From assembly GCF_004210375.1 (NCBI RefSeq), contig NC_134834.1, positions 145,547,009-145,611,008 on the forward strand: a stretch of DNA of 64,000 nucleotides, written 5' to 3'. The position numbers and the translations under genes are program-made. The notes under the pieces are model-generated. The model had not been told where the DNA came from. It searched no databases and saw only the letters and a list, made by a program, of their open reading frames with translations. Of the stretch, positions 10,858 through 23,633 are shown one piece after another. The first letter of the stretch is position 1. Every line of letters starts with the position of its first letter. Source of the stretch: Tachypleus tridentatus (Eukaryota > Arthropoda > Merostomata > Xiphosura > Limulidae).

Positions 10858-11339
10858 AAGATGAAGGCAATCTTTAGTTTGTTTATCTGCCTTTTTTTGC
10901 AAAGGATTTTTTTCTTTGCCTTAAAGTGATTCACACTCCAAATTTTAAGCTGTATACAAAATATTCGTTATCCAGGACCGTATTTTTTGAAGCTTAATGT
11001 TCAATTTTTCCTACTTAAAGAAAATATTAGTTTAATTAACATACTACATCTGTCGACACTGAGGTCTCTTTTTAGTTATTTTTAGAACAGGGAAGTAAAT
11101 AAAAAGAAGGCACTGAAAACGTTGTATAATTTAAAGTAATACTTTAAATCGAGAAAAACACCAATGTTTACATCTTAAATCGCTAACGCTAGGACGATTT
11201 TGTTAATACTTAACACTTCGGAAAATTTCCACAATAAGCGCTTTTGAATCAATCATAGATATAAAGGGTAGTCCAAGAATAATATTTCTTATTTTAAAAT
11301 TTAATAATTAATTAATTAGGGAAATATAGCCATACCATT
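10858..11339. other. Spacer without recognised features
   Basis: AT-rich; nothing recognised. Confidence 0.3.
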
Positions 11340-11645
11340 ATCAACATCTTGTAGCCAAACTCAAAAAAATTTTATGGACATGCCGGTAGACTTCTAGTTG
11401 TGCACAAATAGCGGCTTAAGGCACGTCTAACCCATATTCTAAATCAGTTCATGTTCGTTGCAACAGGTGGACAGTTACAGCGTGAATAGCATCCGTTATC
11501 CCGAACTTTAGCTCTATGATGTTTAGTATAGTTGTACAATCCACGATGTTCTTAACATACCCCCAAAGAAAGAAGTCTAGATGAGTGATGTTTGGCGAAC
11601 GTGAAGGCCACGGATTGGCCCACCATGACTAATTAACCGCATTGA
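11340..11645 (-). mobile_element. Transposase C-terminal relic with DFFLWG block
   Basis: The minus-strand translation contains PWPSRSPNITHLDFFLWGYV near 11560-11620. It continues with AIHAVTVHLLQRT, a stop, and DLEYGLDV with a final QLEVYRH. The SPD-L-DFFLWG block followed by 'LEYRLD' and 'H.E' is typical of a mariner-type transposase 3' end. Two stop codons show that it is dead. It differs from the plus-strand relic at 9715. Confidence 0.7.
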
Positions 11646-12450
11646 GCCATTTTACAGGGTAAACACTACACACTGGAGTGAAAACAAAAACATGACAATA
11701 AAAACCGTTTGAGTTCAGCTACAAAACGTTGAAAACTGCATAGCTGTATTTCTTTAGTTACTTAAATATTAAATTTAAAAGAGGAAAGATAATTTTAGAC
11801 CACCCTGTAGTTTGGAAAAAATCAACCAACATCAAGTTAGCAAATAACTTTTCGTTTTCTGAAGGATTTGAACTAACTATCAGATAGAATATTGAACATA
11901 ATTTTGTTTCATAAGCTGTTTTTCATAGTTTTTACTCCTTTGCGCATCTAGTTGAGTGATTCGTCTTCACGTCTACATGTTCTTCAATTAACGCTCATTT
12001 TAATTAACCCAATGAGACAAATCTCCAATCAAATGTTCATAACTGTGAACAAGATTACTTCCAGTTATCATTTTAATTCTAAATTTGTTACTAAAAGTGT
12101 TTCATTTAATGAATTTGGGGAAAAAAAAAGTTAGTCGTTATCCTGGTACCAATGATGTGAATCGTCTCTCGAAGGCGTTGCTACTAATTTATGCTCCTAA
12201 ATACAGACATTTTTGTCAAACTCAGAGCAGCAGATGATCAATATATAGATATACGCAGATATCATTTTATCACGAAAATAAAAATTACTATCGATTAATA
12301 TTAGTCTTCATGTATTCGTTATAAATTATATTTTATTTTTCAAAGAAGTAAAGAAAATCCCTTTTCAACAGCCAATAACAAAAACAGCTCGGTTTACTGA
12401 ATCTTACAATGACTGATCTAAATTCAATATTAAGTGTTTCCTATCGAATA
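11646..12450. other. Spacer without recognised features
   Basis: AT-rich; no gene or repeat family recognised. Confidence 0.3.
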
Positions 12451-12726
12451 AGGCCCGGCATGGCCAAGTGTGTTAAGGCGCTCGACTTGAAATCAGAGAG
12501 TCGCGGATTCAACTCCCCGTTATACCAAACATGTTCACCTTTTCAGCCGTGGGGGCATTATAATGTGACACCAATGTGCCTGCCCTTTCAGCCATGGGGA
12601 AGTTATAAAGTAAGAGTCAATCCTACTATTCGTTGGTAAAAGAGTAGTCTAGTCTTACAGTGCTAAATTAGGGACAACTAGCGTAAATAGCTCTCGTATA
12701 GCTTTGCGCGAAATTCAAAACAAACC
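12451..12726 (+). mobile_element. tRNA-derived SINE, family A, with internal duplication
   Basis: It starts ggcccggcatggccaagtgt, the best-preserved head in the window. The block cctttTcagccgtggggg..ttataatg appears twice, near 12537-12565 and 12580-12610, so part of the body is tandemly duplicated. About 35 bases of the following tail (the 'cccaagagttggcgg' region) are missing. Confidence 0.85.
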
Positions 12727-12737
12727 TATCGAATAAA

Positions 12738-12895
12738 CTGCGTAGTGTTAGGTCGCTCGACTCGCAATGTGCGGGTCGTGGACTCATATTCACATCACAA
12801 GCCCAGGAGTGAGCGGTGGGTGGTATTGACTATTTGTTTTCCCTCTAGGCTATCACTGCTAGTTAGGAACGGCTCGTGTAGACTTACTCCAAACT
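12738..12895 (+). mobile_element. Degenerate SINE family A copy
   Basis: Retains gtcgctcgactcgcaatgtg from the tRNA head and gagcggtgggtggtattgac from the tail. The middle is deleted. It sits 12 bases after the preceding copy. Confidence 0.65.
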
Positions 12896-13231
12896 AAAAA
12901 CACATATATCGAATAAAATTTATAAACAGGGTTAATTGCTCATTTAATTTTTTTTTTTAAATCTGCATTTCTTAAATCCAAAATGTTAATTAAACAATTT
13001 GAACTAAAGAGAGAATATGAGAAATGATCGTTCCACCCACTGTAACTAACTGACTCATTTATTTACAGGTTGGATCAAACGTCAGAAATCAATTAGTAAA
13101 ACAGAACATTTGCTCCGCACTTTAAGGCTACAAGTACGTTATAAAAGTGACAGTTATGTCCCACTAATTAAGTACTGTATTTCAAGAGTTGATGATTTGT
13201 ACTGGGGACTAGTTTTCTTGTTTGTTGTTTT

Positions 13232-13318
13232 TTTCTCTCTAATCTATCAGGTCAAAAGTAGGGACGACTAGTGCAGATAGCCATAAAGTAGCTTTGAATG
13301 AATATCCGATACAAATAA
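13232..13318 (+). mobile_element. SINE family A tail fragment
   Basis: Only the 3' tail is left (agtagggacgactagtgcag and following). Confidence 0.5.
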
Positions 13319-15359
13319 ATAAAATGTATCAGAGATTTCAGTAGTGAGCTTTTATTACTTTCAGTAATTATATTGAACATTAATGATCCACATTGAATAA
13401 CTAATTAAATGAGATAATGAGTCAAATTATGGAGCGTTTTGTTTCAAAATTCTGTACTGTTTAAAAGGTCATTAGCTGATAACCAATGGCGTTCACTTGC
13501 GCCCTTTATATTGTGGTACGAAATCTAGCTTCTGATTTGAACAACATTAAACTGCATTCATTTTACATTATTAACAACTCGTTAATTCAACAAATTATTT
13601 GCACAAGTAGAAATTGCTTTGACTAAATATGCTGCAAAATAGTTAATCACGCGGTTTATCACATGAAAAAGAACAATATAATATTAATCTAGTTGCGCAA
13701 TTTATCACCATGCGGCGTACGGACCATAATCGATCGTAAAAATAATCAAACGATATGTTGTCTTAAGCGTGACGAGTTGTTAAACGAAACGCCAAGAAAA
13801 CAAATATGCTTTATCTTTAATTCGAAGTAATGTTATCACAACATATTTATACTATTACTAGTGTTAGTAATGACCTTTTAATGATGTTCGGATTTTATTA
13901 CTAATTGGCATCACAAGTATAACATGGGGAAAGAAAAGCTGAGCTAGTCTTAGCTTGTCTTTCCATCCGGGCATGCTCAATAAAATTATACTTTCACAGT
14001 TAATTACTTTTTACGAACCAAGAGTAGCACACTTTGTATATAAATATATTGTCCGCCTTCGTGTTATATTTCCAATTTAGTATTAAGTTTATTTGTGTAT
14101 ATATGTGTGTGTTCTTGATTCACTTTCATAGGGTTTGATTTTATATTTAAAGGGATGTTTTATTTCACATTCTATATTTGAAATCTAAAGACTTGTTTTA
14201 AATATTTTTTGGTATTGCCTTTTTATTTTGCATTATTATGTTGTTTATTTTCTTAAGTTTTATTTGCTGTTTTATAAATTTTGTATTTAATGTGTTTTTC
14301 TTTGATATTGGGTGTGCAGTACTAAAAGGTTATTTTAATGTTTCATAATGTGATTTTCAAAGGGTTTATCTTGTTCTAATTATACTAAAGAGTTTGATTT
14401 GGTTTCATTTGGGTTTAATTTGTAATCACTTTGTTTTAAAGGTTATATTTACTATTGTATTCGTGCATACTGTGACGTATATATTTTGTGGGAGTGAAAT
14501 AAGTCATTATTTCCGACAGATATGCAAAGTATTTTAATTACTTGTAAGTTTTACAGGTATGGATAATCAGGATAACCTGATGGTAAAGGGAATAGGAAAG
14601 GCATGGTATACAGATATACCATGTATATCTTGCACCCTTGACTATAATAAAATTTTTCAAAATTTCTTTACGTATGTTGTGTGTAGTTTTAATGTAGAAT
14701 GTCAATCAAAGAAGCCACTAAGTTCTTCTCAACCTATTTATTCTTGGAACTATATCATTCAGGTAGTATCACGTTCACTATCTTGCCGAAAAGTTTCCTG
14801 TAATTTAGTAGACACTGTATAGAAATAGACAGTACTCATTTTCACTGGCAGGCTAGGTGATAGTATTATTTTAAAAAGAGTGACTGTGTGAAAGGAACGA
14901 CACTGTTATTATCAGTATATAATGCCATGTTTTCTCAGTCTGGACATGATTTCACAGAACATATGACGATCTTACATACATTCTACACAGTTATTGTCTG
15001 AAAACTCTTTAGTAAATGTGCTACATAATACACTTGCCTTTGTTTTACATGCACTCTTTTTACAGAATGCTAAGACGAAGGTTGTTTCTCTGTGCTAAAC
15101 TTATGTATAGTTTTTCTTTACTTCTAGCTCATCAAACTCGAATAATTGAGATTTTAGTCGTAAAATGTTTTATAGCAAGTATTTCTGTCATTCTCCTTTT
15201 CCTACCCTTTAAAGGAAATCAGAAAAAAAACTTTAGCGCACCACACTAATATCTGTTTGTATTTTACACAGAAAATGACAAATTTGTTGTTTGTCTTTCG
15301 TCAGTTTGTTACAATGAGGTTTATGACAGACAAGAACATAAAATGAATCACAATACCAA
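13319..15359. other. Spacer without recognised features
   Basis: Long T-rich stretch at 14050-14460. An open frame at 14559-14822 follows an acceptor-like ttttacag, but it shows no domain and no donor that I trust. Confidence 0.3.
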
Positions 15360-16790
15360 ATGGTAAAAAACGAGTAAACACTATGCTTACAGAAAGAAAA
15401 ATGTATCTGAAAGTAAAAAAGCAGGCTGACTCACAAATTAAAGAAAAGCATCATGAATTTCAAAAATTTAAATTGACTGGTATTATGAAATACTTAGAAA
15501 ATTATAGAAGGCCAATAAAGTTGGTAAAATAGGAAATTAGGACATCCATAAAGATGTCTGAAAAATTTAGTTGAAAACATAAAACTTGACGAAAGGGAAC
15601 TTTTAAAAGTACATTAGGGATAAATAAAGTGTTAGGATCGAGACAGAACCCTTGAGGGATAATAAAGAAAAGCCTGTATACGATGATTATAAAATGGCTA
15701 AGTTGTTAAATTCTGCTTTTTCTTCAGTTTTTACTAATGAAAACTTAAGCAGTATTCCTCATCTTGAACAACTGACAGAGGAAACCAAAGTTGAACAAGA
15801 CAACTACATAAATTCCAAGTTTCTTAAAATAAAACTGGGAAGTTTAAAGAATGATAAGATTCCTGTGTCAGATAATATTTCCCCGGGGTTTTTAAAAGAG
15901 GTCAAGAATTGAAAATTTGAGCCACTTGTCACAATTTTTTGTAAGTTCTTGAATAGTGAACAAGTACTAACAGAATGGAAATTAGCTAATGTCACTCCCA
16001 TCTTTAAGGGAGATAATATAAGTTGTCCCAGTAATTATAGGCCTATTAGTCTTACATCAGTTGTGGGAAAAGTTTTGGAAAGTCTGATAAAAAGTTATAA
16101 TTTTATCGGATAATTAACATGACTTCATTAAGGAAAAATATTGCTTTATAATTCTTTTCAAATGCTTCGAAAATGTTACTGCACATGTAGATGGGGAAAG
16201 GGTTGTTGATTTTGTGTACTTGGATTTTCTGAAAGCGTTTGACAAAGTGCCACATAAATGACTTGTAAAGGAACTTATCTTTACAGTTAACTAACTGAAT
16301 AGAAGAGTGGCATGATGGAAGAAAGCATAGGGTTGTTAAAATGGGGTTCAATCAGACTGGATTAATATTGCAAATGATGTACCTCAAAGCTTAGTCTAAG
16401 AACAATTATTCTTTTCTATTTATATCAATAACATAGGTGAATGAATGGTCAATAAATTACTTGAATTTGTCACTGATATCAAGATCTTGAGTGCTACTAA
16501 TCGTGAATAAGATATTTTTGCTTTAAAATGAGTTAGATCATTTAGTGAGTTTAGTAAATAAACGGCAGATAGGTTTTAATTGTTACAAGTTCAAAACAGT
16601 GCACGTGGATTATCATAATTTGAATTATATGTATAATTTGGATGGGAATAACCTTAACAAAATCATGAAAGAAAAGGATCTTGGTGTAATGGTTGATCAG
16701 TCTCTTAAGCCATTCAAGCAAGGCCAAGGCTTGAATGCTAAGATGCTGACCAAAGAAATTATCAAATAGTTCACAACTTACAAACTGGGG
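15360..16790 (+). mobile_element. CR1-like LINE relic (reverse transcriptase)
   Basis: The plus-strand frames read in order as pieces of a non-LTR reverse transcriptase: a linker with AKLLNSAFSSVFTNENLSS (near 15690), WKLANVTPIFKGD then NYRPISLTSVVGKVLESLIK (near 15975-16100), and the late region EKDLGVMVDQSLKPFKQ (near 16670-16720). Several stops and frameshifts separate them. The stretch for the catalytic box (YADD/FADD) falls in the broken middle part. The order and wording are those of CR1-type LINEs. No poly(A) or 3' microsatellite tail is evident. Confidence 0.82.
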
Positions 16791-16903
16791 TTGACTGATT
16801 GCAATGAAATACTAACTAAGGCCTAATTGTCTCAAATGAAAGATGAAACTATTTCTCCAACAGATTGAAAGATCTGTTTGACATACATTAGGACATATCC
16901 TAC

Positions 16904-16992
16904 CATGATGATATGGACTGAATTTGTTCAGTACTGGGACCGGGTGAAGATGCACTCTGCTTGCTTGAAGGCACTTCAGGGTTCGGTGGATT
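16904..16992 (-). CDS. Candidate internal exon of an unrecognised protein
   Basis: On the minus strand an acceptor with a T-rich tract (tttttgaccag) opens a frame of 29 codons plus two bases ending at a strong donor TG|GTAGGATATG. The peptide is Pro/Ser-rich (NPPNPEVPSSKQSASSPGPS, then TEQIQSISS) and coding-like. It opens in phase 0, exactly as left by the candidate exon at 17197-17465, 204 bases upstream. No further exon downstream was found; the LINE at 15360-16790 lies there. Confidence 0.4.
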
Positions 16993-17196
16993 CTGGTCAA
17001 AAATAAATTTTTAATGGGTCTAAATTTGTAATAAAAATATTAACAACAGTAATTGTGCTGTGTTGAATAATGTATATTGAACAATTTTACTTCTTTTCTT
17101 CGGAATAAAGTTTCCACAGAGTGATTTCCAATGACTACATAAATTATTATAATCACTCAAATTTAAATGGGTTGCGCATTCTTACAAACGACTTAC

Positions 17197-17465
17197 CACA
17201 ACAGCTATCTCTCCATCAGAGGCCCCAGCATTAGAAACCAGAGAAACGCGCAACTTTGCTCGTGGTTTTGGAATGTCAGACCATTGAACATCCACCCAGT
17301 CCTGCTAGTCTTCCACGTACACTTGAGCCGACAAGTTGGTAGCATCTACATCCCGATTTAGGTTGTCAGAAATCTTACTGGGCAACAATCCCAGATCATC
17401 CACTGACACCACAATTTTTATTTCATTGTAGGTAATGTGGTAGGATAAAGCCATCTCTATGGAAT
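17197..17465 (-). CDS. Candidate internal exon, unrecognised, with one in-frame stop
   Basis: An acceptor (cttttag) is followed by 89 codons and a consensus donor GTG|GTAAGTCG. The translation starts around SIEMALSYHITYNEIKIVVS and continues VDDLGLLPSKISDNLNRDVD. After a TAG at 17305-17307 it resumes QDWVDVQWSDIPKPRAKLRV then SLVSNAGASDGEIAVV. The alternation of hydrophobic residues in 'YHITYNEIKIVVSVDDLG' resembles the opening strands of a beta-sandwich, possibly C2-like, but I cannot name the family. The single stop in an otherwise open, correctly spliced exon means either a recently dead gene, an assembly error or a wrong exon model. Confidence 0.35.
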
Positions 17466-18020
17466 CTAAAAGTATGGTACTGATCAAAAATGATTTATAT
17501 GTTTACACATGCAGAAAAGTTGTCATTGAAGAACAACTACAAAACACCAAAAAGATATGTTAAATTTCCATAAACTTAACATCAGCAGGACTGGTATAAA
17601 TCAGCTAAATAAGTAATTTGTTTTTTCCAAACAAACAGTAGCCTTTAAAAGGTGAAAGCAAATATAAGTAGTCTGACCTCGATAGATGGTAATGGTAGTG
17701 GTGATTTTGGTGCAAATATGCATGATACATATTAATATGACAAAAGTTTTCTCTGTTTGAAAATTTTGATGAAATTTGTCACAAAAAGGCAGAAACAAAT
17801 TTACATAAAATTTGTCACTGAAAGGTACACACCAAGTTACATAAAATAGGTTAAAATTTACCACTGATTACCGAGTTTTGTTTAAAATTTGTCATCATCC
17901 AGTCGCCACGAATGTAGTGATGTAGGATGATCATATTTTCACCTTTGTTCACATAACAAAGCAATGGGTAATGATCATAAAGATCTGGAATGCTCAGGAG
18001 TTCATAGTTTCTCATTGGCT
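17466..18020. other. Spacer without recognised features
   Basis: No exon found upstream of the candidate exon at 17197-17465. A short inverted motif of 'aaatttgtcac' type recurs at 17760-17830. Confidence 0.3.
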
Positions 18021-20177
18021 CTACAATGTAAGCAAGAAGATGCCTGTGATAAGGTTTCGCTCTTCTCCGAGTGAATTCACAGGCAATCTGACAGGATTAG
18101 TCAGGTTAAAGGCATCTATTCCAAGAAATCCATTGCTTTCCAAATGTGAACAGAGTTTATACTGATGTCTCATTGCCATTGCTTTGGCTAGATTCCTCTT
18201 GTTTTTGGTACGTCTTGCAACATCAACAAAAACACCATATATGGCCTCAAATCTCATGGTCCACACTTTCCTCAGTGGACCAAATCTGCGGATCATCTCT
18301 GGGTAATACAAAGTAAAATGTCCCTTTGGCTTGAAAGTTCTCTCTGGAAATTCTATTTCATAAAGAGAATGGAACTGTTGTATCACATCATTTAAGAATT
18401 CAATGCTTGCATATGACATTGATGGACACATTATCAATTCTACCATATCCAGCAGAGCCAACAGAACTTCCCATTTGTTGTTGCCTTCTGGCACTGCATC
18501 ACCCAACAGTAATGGAAATAACCTTAAGAGACACTAAACTTCCATAGCTTTTTGCTTAATGTGTACAGAACATCTCAAAATATCAAGCTTAGGCCTATTC
18601 ATTTTATCAGTTCCTTTGTAGTGGAACTCCTTCACTCTGCCTGCAAAGTACTGAAGGCTGAAGTATTCAGACAAGACATACTGATCTATGAGTAAAACTA
18701 AAATTTCTGACACCAAGCCAGATTCAAAAAGGTCATGTAATGTATAAGGTGGTAGAGCATTTGCCACACAAAGTTGCTGCAGAACGTTCAGGGGCGATCC
18801 TTTTTTAACCCCATATGTACTTGACAAAGTCGGTTCAGTTTCCACCATTGCAACTTGATAATTATAGGATGTAATAGATCTCTCTGGATATTTTGAAATA
18901 TTAGTCAACTTTCTTAAATCATCCCAAGTTACCATGCAGAATCTATATGATCTGAGAGCAGAAAATGATTCAAGAAACACTCCAATAGCATGGCTTTCTA
19001 AATTATCTGCAACAACAACAAGAGGTGCACCTCTGAATTAGAATGTTCCTCTGGTCTGACAATGTCAATACCAATGTTTTCAAAAACAGATAGTTCTTCA
19101 ATCAAAGGTCTCATCACTGTATTTAGCCCATGTTTTTTTTTTTTTACATTTTGGCTCTTCACAAAGATTGCTAAGAATACACAATGAAGCTGAGATCTCA
19201 AAGCAGGTTCAATATTGCCTAACTAATAGTAGAAAGCAGCAGATTTGTAAGCAGGAGCTCGTATTCCAGCCTCATTCACAGCTGTAAACTCATCAAAATA
19301 GAGAATGAGTTGAAGGGCAAGGGGAGTTTTTGCCAGAATAGATGGTTTTTGAAATGTTCACCATCAACGACATCTCTAAGACAATCATCAGCTGACTGGC
19401 GAGGATAAACAACCTGGCTAAAAATGGCATCATGTTTAAGCAAACACTTCAGAGTATCTAATAAAGAAACATGCTGCATTGTGTAATGTTTCACATCACC
19501 AGCAATTCCCAGGTCATACTCAACAGGTTTTACAAATAACAAATTATCTTCAATGTAAGACTGAAAATTATTGTGGTCAGTGAAATTTTCAATCATGGAA
19601 TGAAAGTCAAGACTTTCTTTCTTGCAATCTTCCATCACTGCAACTATACTATTTATAGGAACCCCGTCACTGATCAATGTTCTTTTTATGGTTTGGAATA
19701 AATGTTCATCTTAGGCAGCCATAATAAAACAGGACAAATTTAAAAAATTGCTTGTAGTTTTGTAAGTATTTTTTCATTTTCACGCAGCTGCAGAATTATT
19801 TAAGTTAAGGTTCTTCGCTTGTCTGTGACAACCATCTCCTTATTACCATCAACTGCCTCATCACTGTCAGAGTTTTTATACCTCTGTTACATAAAGTACT
19901 CGGCACATTCACCACCAGCTTCATTATCCTGCATACTGGTAGTAGCAAACCATCCATGCTTTTTAATTATATGTCTTTTCACACATCTGATGCTTTTGAA
20001 TGGTCTTTCACATCCACTAACCCCACATGGGACAACAAATCCAGGCTCATGCTCATGAACCAAAAAAAAATGTGAAAGAAGCTTGCTAAAATGCCTAACC
20101 TTATACTTACATTTAATGCACGGAAAATATTGAAAACTTCTGACTGTTCTGCCATGTTTAACTCTATAATTTACCAA
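18021..20177 (-). pseudogene. Decayed intronless copy of a multicopy C2H2 zinc-finger protein family
   Basis: Read on the minus strand from 20177. The N-terminal part (20177-19887) has two C2H2-like fingers, CIKCKYKVRHFSKLLSHFFL (ending VH) and CGVSGCERPFKSIRCVKRHI (ending IKKH). A central part (19677-19276, shifting frame near 19345) then carries LILYFDEFTAVNEAG. Next come a TAG at 19223-19225 and a piece at 19201-19000. A frameshift near 19020-19030 restores VVVADNLESHAIGVFLESF. The last part (18980-18021) is interrupted only by a TAG at 18534-18536, where the following codons continue CLLRLFPLLLGD. The C-terminal block has a 'HFTLYYPEMIRRFGPLRKVW' motif. From memory, this architecture belongs to a large uncharacterised multicopy family in fish and invertebrates. 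The lack of introns suggests a retrocopy or mobile element. Molecular function unknown. Confidence 0.65.
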
Positions 20178-20932
20178 ACTTTACAGTGTCTATAAATAAA
20201 CATCATGCAAGACATGCATCCAAATGTCACGGGTTTTCATTCTGGAACGTAAAATGTATCATTTATTTCATTAAATTTAATGATAAATTTCAACAATAAC
20301 AACTAGCAAATGTCAGTCGCCCGCGAACTGACGGTGTATCCTCGGACTTGCCCTCAATCTAGCGAATAAAAAACGTACTTCAAAATGCAAATTCTTGCCA
20401 CCCTCCGGGGGTAGCCAAATACATTCATTGGCCAGACCTCAACCTAACTAACACATTCACTAAATTGTACAGAAATCCGAAAGGAATTGTGGACTGTAGA
20501 GTGAACACAAGGAAATCTCTGCAGACGCATACGCATGCTGATGCGTGATCCATAGTATCCCCCGATTTTCTTAAGGGTATACAATTCTTATTTTTTTAAC
20601 TACACAACTCGGTTGCTCATGACTCGATGCAATATCCCCCGGATCCTACATTTCTTTCACCGGTATGGATTATGGGAGGGATCCAAAGTCTGAGAAAGTT
20701 CCCTGGGAGCAAAGAAGGGAGAAGGGTTGGGGGAATATTTTGCAGGATCACAGGCCTTCTATTCATAGTGTACGGCCTGACGCTGGCTCCTATTTCGCAC
20801 CATTCTATTTCAAAGTAGAGTTTAAAAATTTAAATACATTTTGTACCTAAAGAGATTTTTATATAGTTTGTAACATTAAATTAAATGCACACACATTAAA
20901 CACAACATATTTCTTCTATTGATAATTCTTTG
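20178..20932. other. Spacer without recognised features
   Basis: Locally richer in GC than its surroundings (20300-20800). Overlapping open frames at 20627-20850 lack domains or splice sites. Confidence 0.3.
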
Positions 20933-21013
20933 GTTTAAATTTCTTAGTTTCTTAATAGTGTACCATTAACAGTACACGTTCATACGATCGTTAAGAAACT
21001 AAGAAATTTAAAC
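20933..21013. repeat. Perfect 23-bp inverted repeat with 35-base loop
   Basis: The left arm 20933-20955 (gtttaaatttcttagtttct, then taa) is the exact reverse complement of the right arm 20991-21013. The loop contains no gene. It could be a foldback element end pair or a cruciform. Confidence 0.85.
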
Positions 21014-23633
21014 ACATTATAGGTTTCACTTTTTCGCTGTTTTCAAATGATTTGTCTTGCCGCCCCCATTTGTAACTCCATTGTTGGCTGTGTCAGTGGA
21101 TCCCGCCATAATACACACATCGCATAAAGTGTGTACGCTTTAGCATTTATAGCTCTGCTGATTTATTAAAATAAGGATTTATTATTTACGTATTATCGTA
21201 TGTCTTCTTTTATTTTTATCAAAGGTCTATAATATAATAACAGACGATGTCCCTTTTAATAAGTATACAACTTTCACCTGTGTAACGATATCCGTAACAA
21301 ATCTTTTTTAGCAGCGGTGTAGTTGGCGCTAAATTTAACAGAGCAGCAACATGGATCATTGCAAGCTTTTGATTCTACTGCAGGATATGCATTCAAGATA
21401 CCAAATATGTGCAATTACTTCTCTTGCTTTGCTTTGAAAGATTTCTAATTATTTTTGTAGCTATTAATGTAAGGAAATTTCTTACACACATAAGTAACAT
21501 TTAATTAAAGTTTTCGCCCAAGAAAAATTTAGCTATTCATTGCACATGTCCAAAGTTCGGTATAATATGTGTGCATTCCACCGGTCTTTCTAATCATGTT
21601 AATATCAGTGTTTATTGGAATCCATGTGGTACAGGATATTTTTGTTCAAAGTTTCACGTGTTAATAAATTTAATATTTTCTCTAAATATTTGTTCGTGGA
21701 CAATAACAGAGATTTTTTCCAGTTCAACTCGACTATTAGATGCTGATGTTTGTTATTTGGCATTACTGGGAGTAAGGGGCTATTTGAAAATTGTCGTTTA
21801 ATCCAAAATGGTTTTAAAGTAAAAATGAAGAAATCATGTTTCAGTCTCCAGTAGTTGGAATCTTTGTTTAAACTTTAACGGCTATTCATTTGAACAGTTT
21901 AATAAGAGTAGTTATATCGTTAAACTAAGAAATTACTTTGATACTTTGCACGGAGCAGAAAAATATATTGACTTTATCCATTTTAACTTTTTTAACTATA
22001 CCTCTGTTTATATGTATAGTATGGTTTATGAATGTTCCTGCAGTAAACATGACAATCGTTTATGCGAGTTTTCCGGATTTTTCGTTTACATTTACAATTT
22101 ATAATTGTTTTTTTTTTTTTTTTTACTTCTTAGCACTTTAACATTCTTTTGTCTTACCTCTATAATGGTAGATAATTGTTTGTTAGTCTAAATGCGTGAG
22201 CTTTAAACATCAGTAATATTAAAACCATCATATTTGGTAGTTTACACTATGTTTCTGTATATAACATAAATATCATGTTACCCCCACTTTGCATTAGCGG
22301 ACATTGTGTTTTATTATACATAATACCAACCTGTTTAAGAGTATTCATACCATATACAGTACAGAAGTCATTGATCAATATCTATTTCAGAATTTCTAAT
22401 TGTATGTCAATTGTTCAATGACTATTAAAAACGCATTCAATAGGAAATTAATATCGAGAAACAGTTGGTTAGTTGTCATGTATTTTAGCGCCATGAAGAG
22501 GATGGTAAGTCAACTTTCATGAAATTAAATTACCTGAACACATTTGTATTTGATTTTTTTTACTTTAGTAATGTCAATAGCAAATTAACGAAATACGTCT
22601 CTATTATCATGCAAACGAAAATGCTAAACGGTCGAATTGACGACCTTTCTCGACACCTTCGATTCGTCTGTTACTTTGAGGATACCAACAAGACTTCAAT
22701 TGATTTTACACCAGTTAAAATCCTAAGGATAACTTTGATCTAAACCACGATTGAAATTCACACTTGAAGAATTGCATGGAAGGTGATCACTGTATAATTT
22801 GTTATTTTAATAATGAATAAATTGATTTTATTAAACTGAGACATCAATAACATTTCATAAATACAGATGTGTCAGTTCCATAAAGACATTAAATGCTTGA
22901 TACATTGAAAATTAATTCAAATGTGTAGTGCAACCTAGCGACAAAAAGTGAAATTATTATTAAGTGTGGAAGTAATGTTTGTTCAAACTGAACTCACTAC
23001 TGGGTAGTGGTTTTCCTTTTTATTATTTTCCAAATTTAGATACGTGCATTCTGAAAACAGAATAGCATTACTGTTACACATTAATTAATTTGGTTATAAA
23101 TTCTGAAAAATAAAGTATTTTTTAATTACTACTTACAAAACAACACGTTTTTATAGACATTTTGTAAACGTAAGATCTCAAGATTAAACCACATCTTAAG
23201 TGAGTATATTTTATTTTTCTAACAGCTGATGGTGTTTGTAAACACTCGAACAAAAGAGTGAAATGTGTTATATAATTTTTATCCAGACTCGAACAGAAAT
23301 GGGTTCTGATGGAAATAGCAAAACGACCTTCTCATGCTTGTTGTTTGTATTATTGGAAGGTGAACTATTAAGAAGTCGATGAAATGAATATTTTCATGGG
23401 AACAGAAATTTCTTAATAAACGCTTAATATAAACGTATAAGTTGCATGTTTCAAAACACATTGAATCTGATAAGATTATCATCACGTGTCGCACTATCTG
23501 TTGACTGATATGTATGTTGCGCAACATTTAACAATCTATACCATTATATATATCTTGGGTTGTAACTAACCTGTCATGGATCGCTTGAGTCTCTATGTTT
23601 GAAAGGTACATCCTAGGGAGTAGTGAATTGTTA
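21014..23633. other. Spacer without recognised features
   Basis: AT-rich, with only short unsupported open frames. No TE family recognised. Confidence 0.3.

Noticed and set aside
14559-14822. Exon after an acceptor-like ttttacag
   Set aside because: The peptide looks random and there is no donor or partner exon in phase.
20627-20850. Gene in the GC-richer patch
   Set aside because: Two overlapping short frames compete and neither has a domain or splice context.
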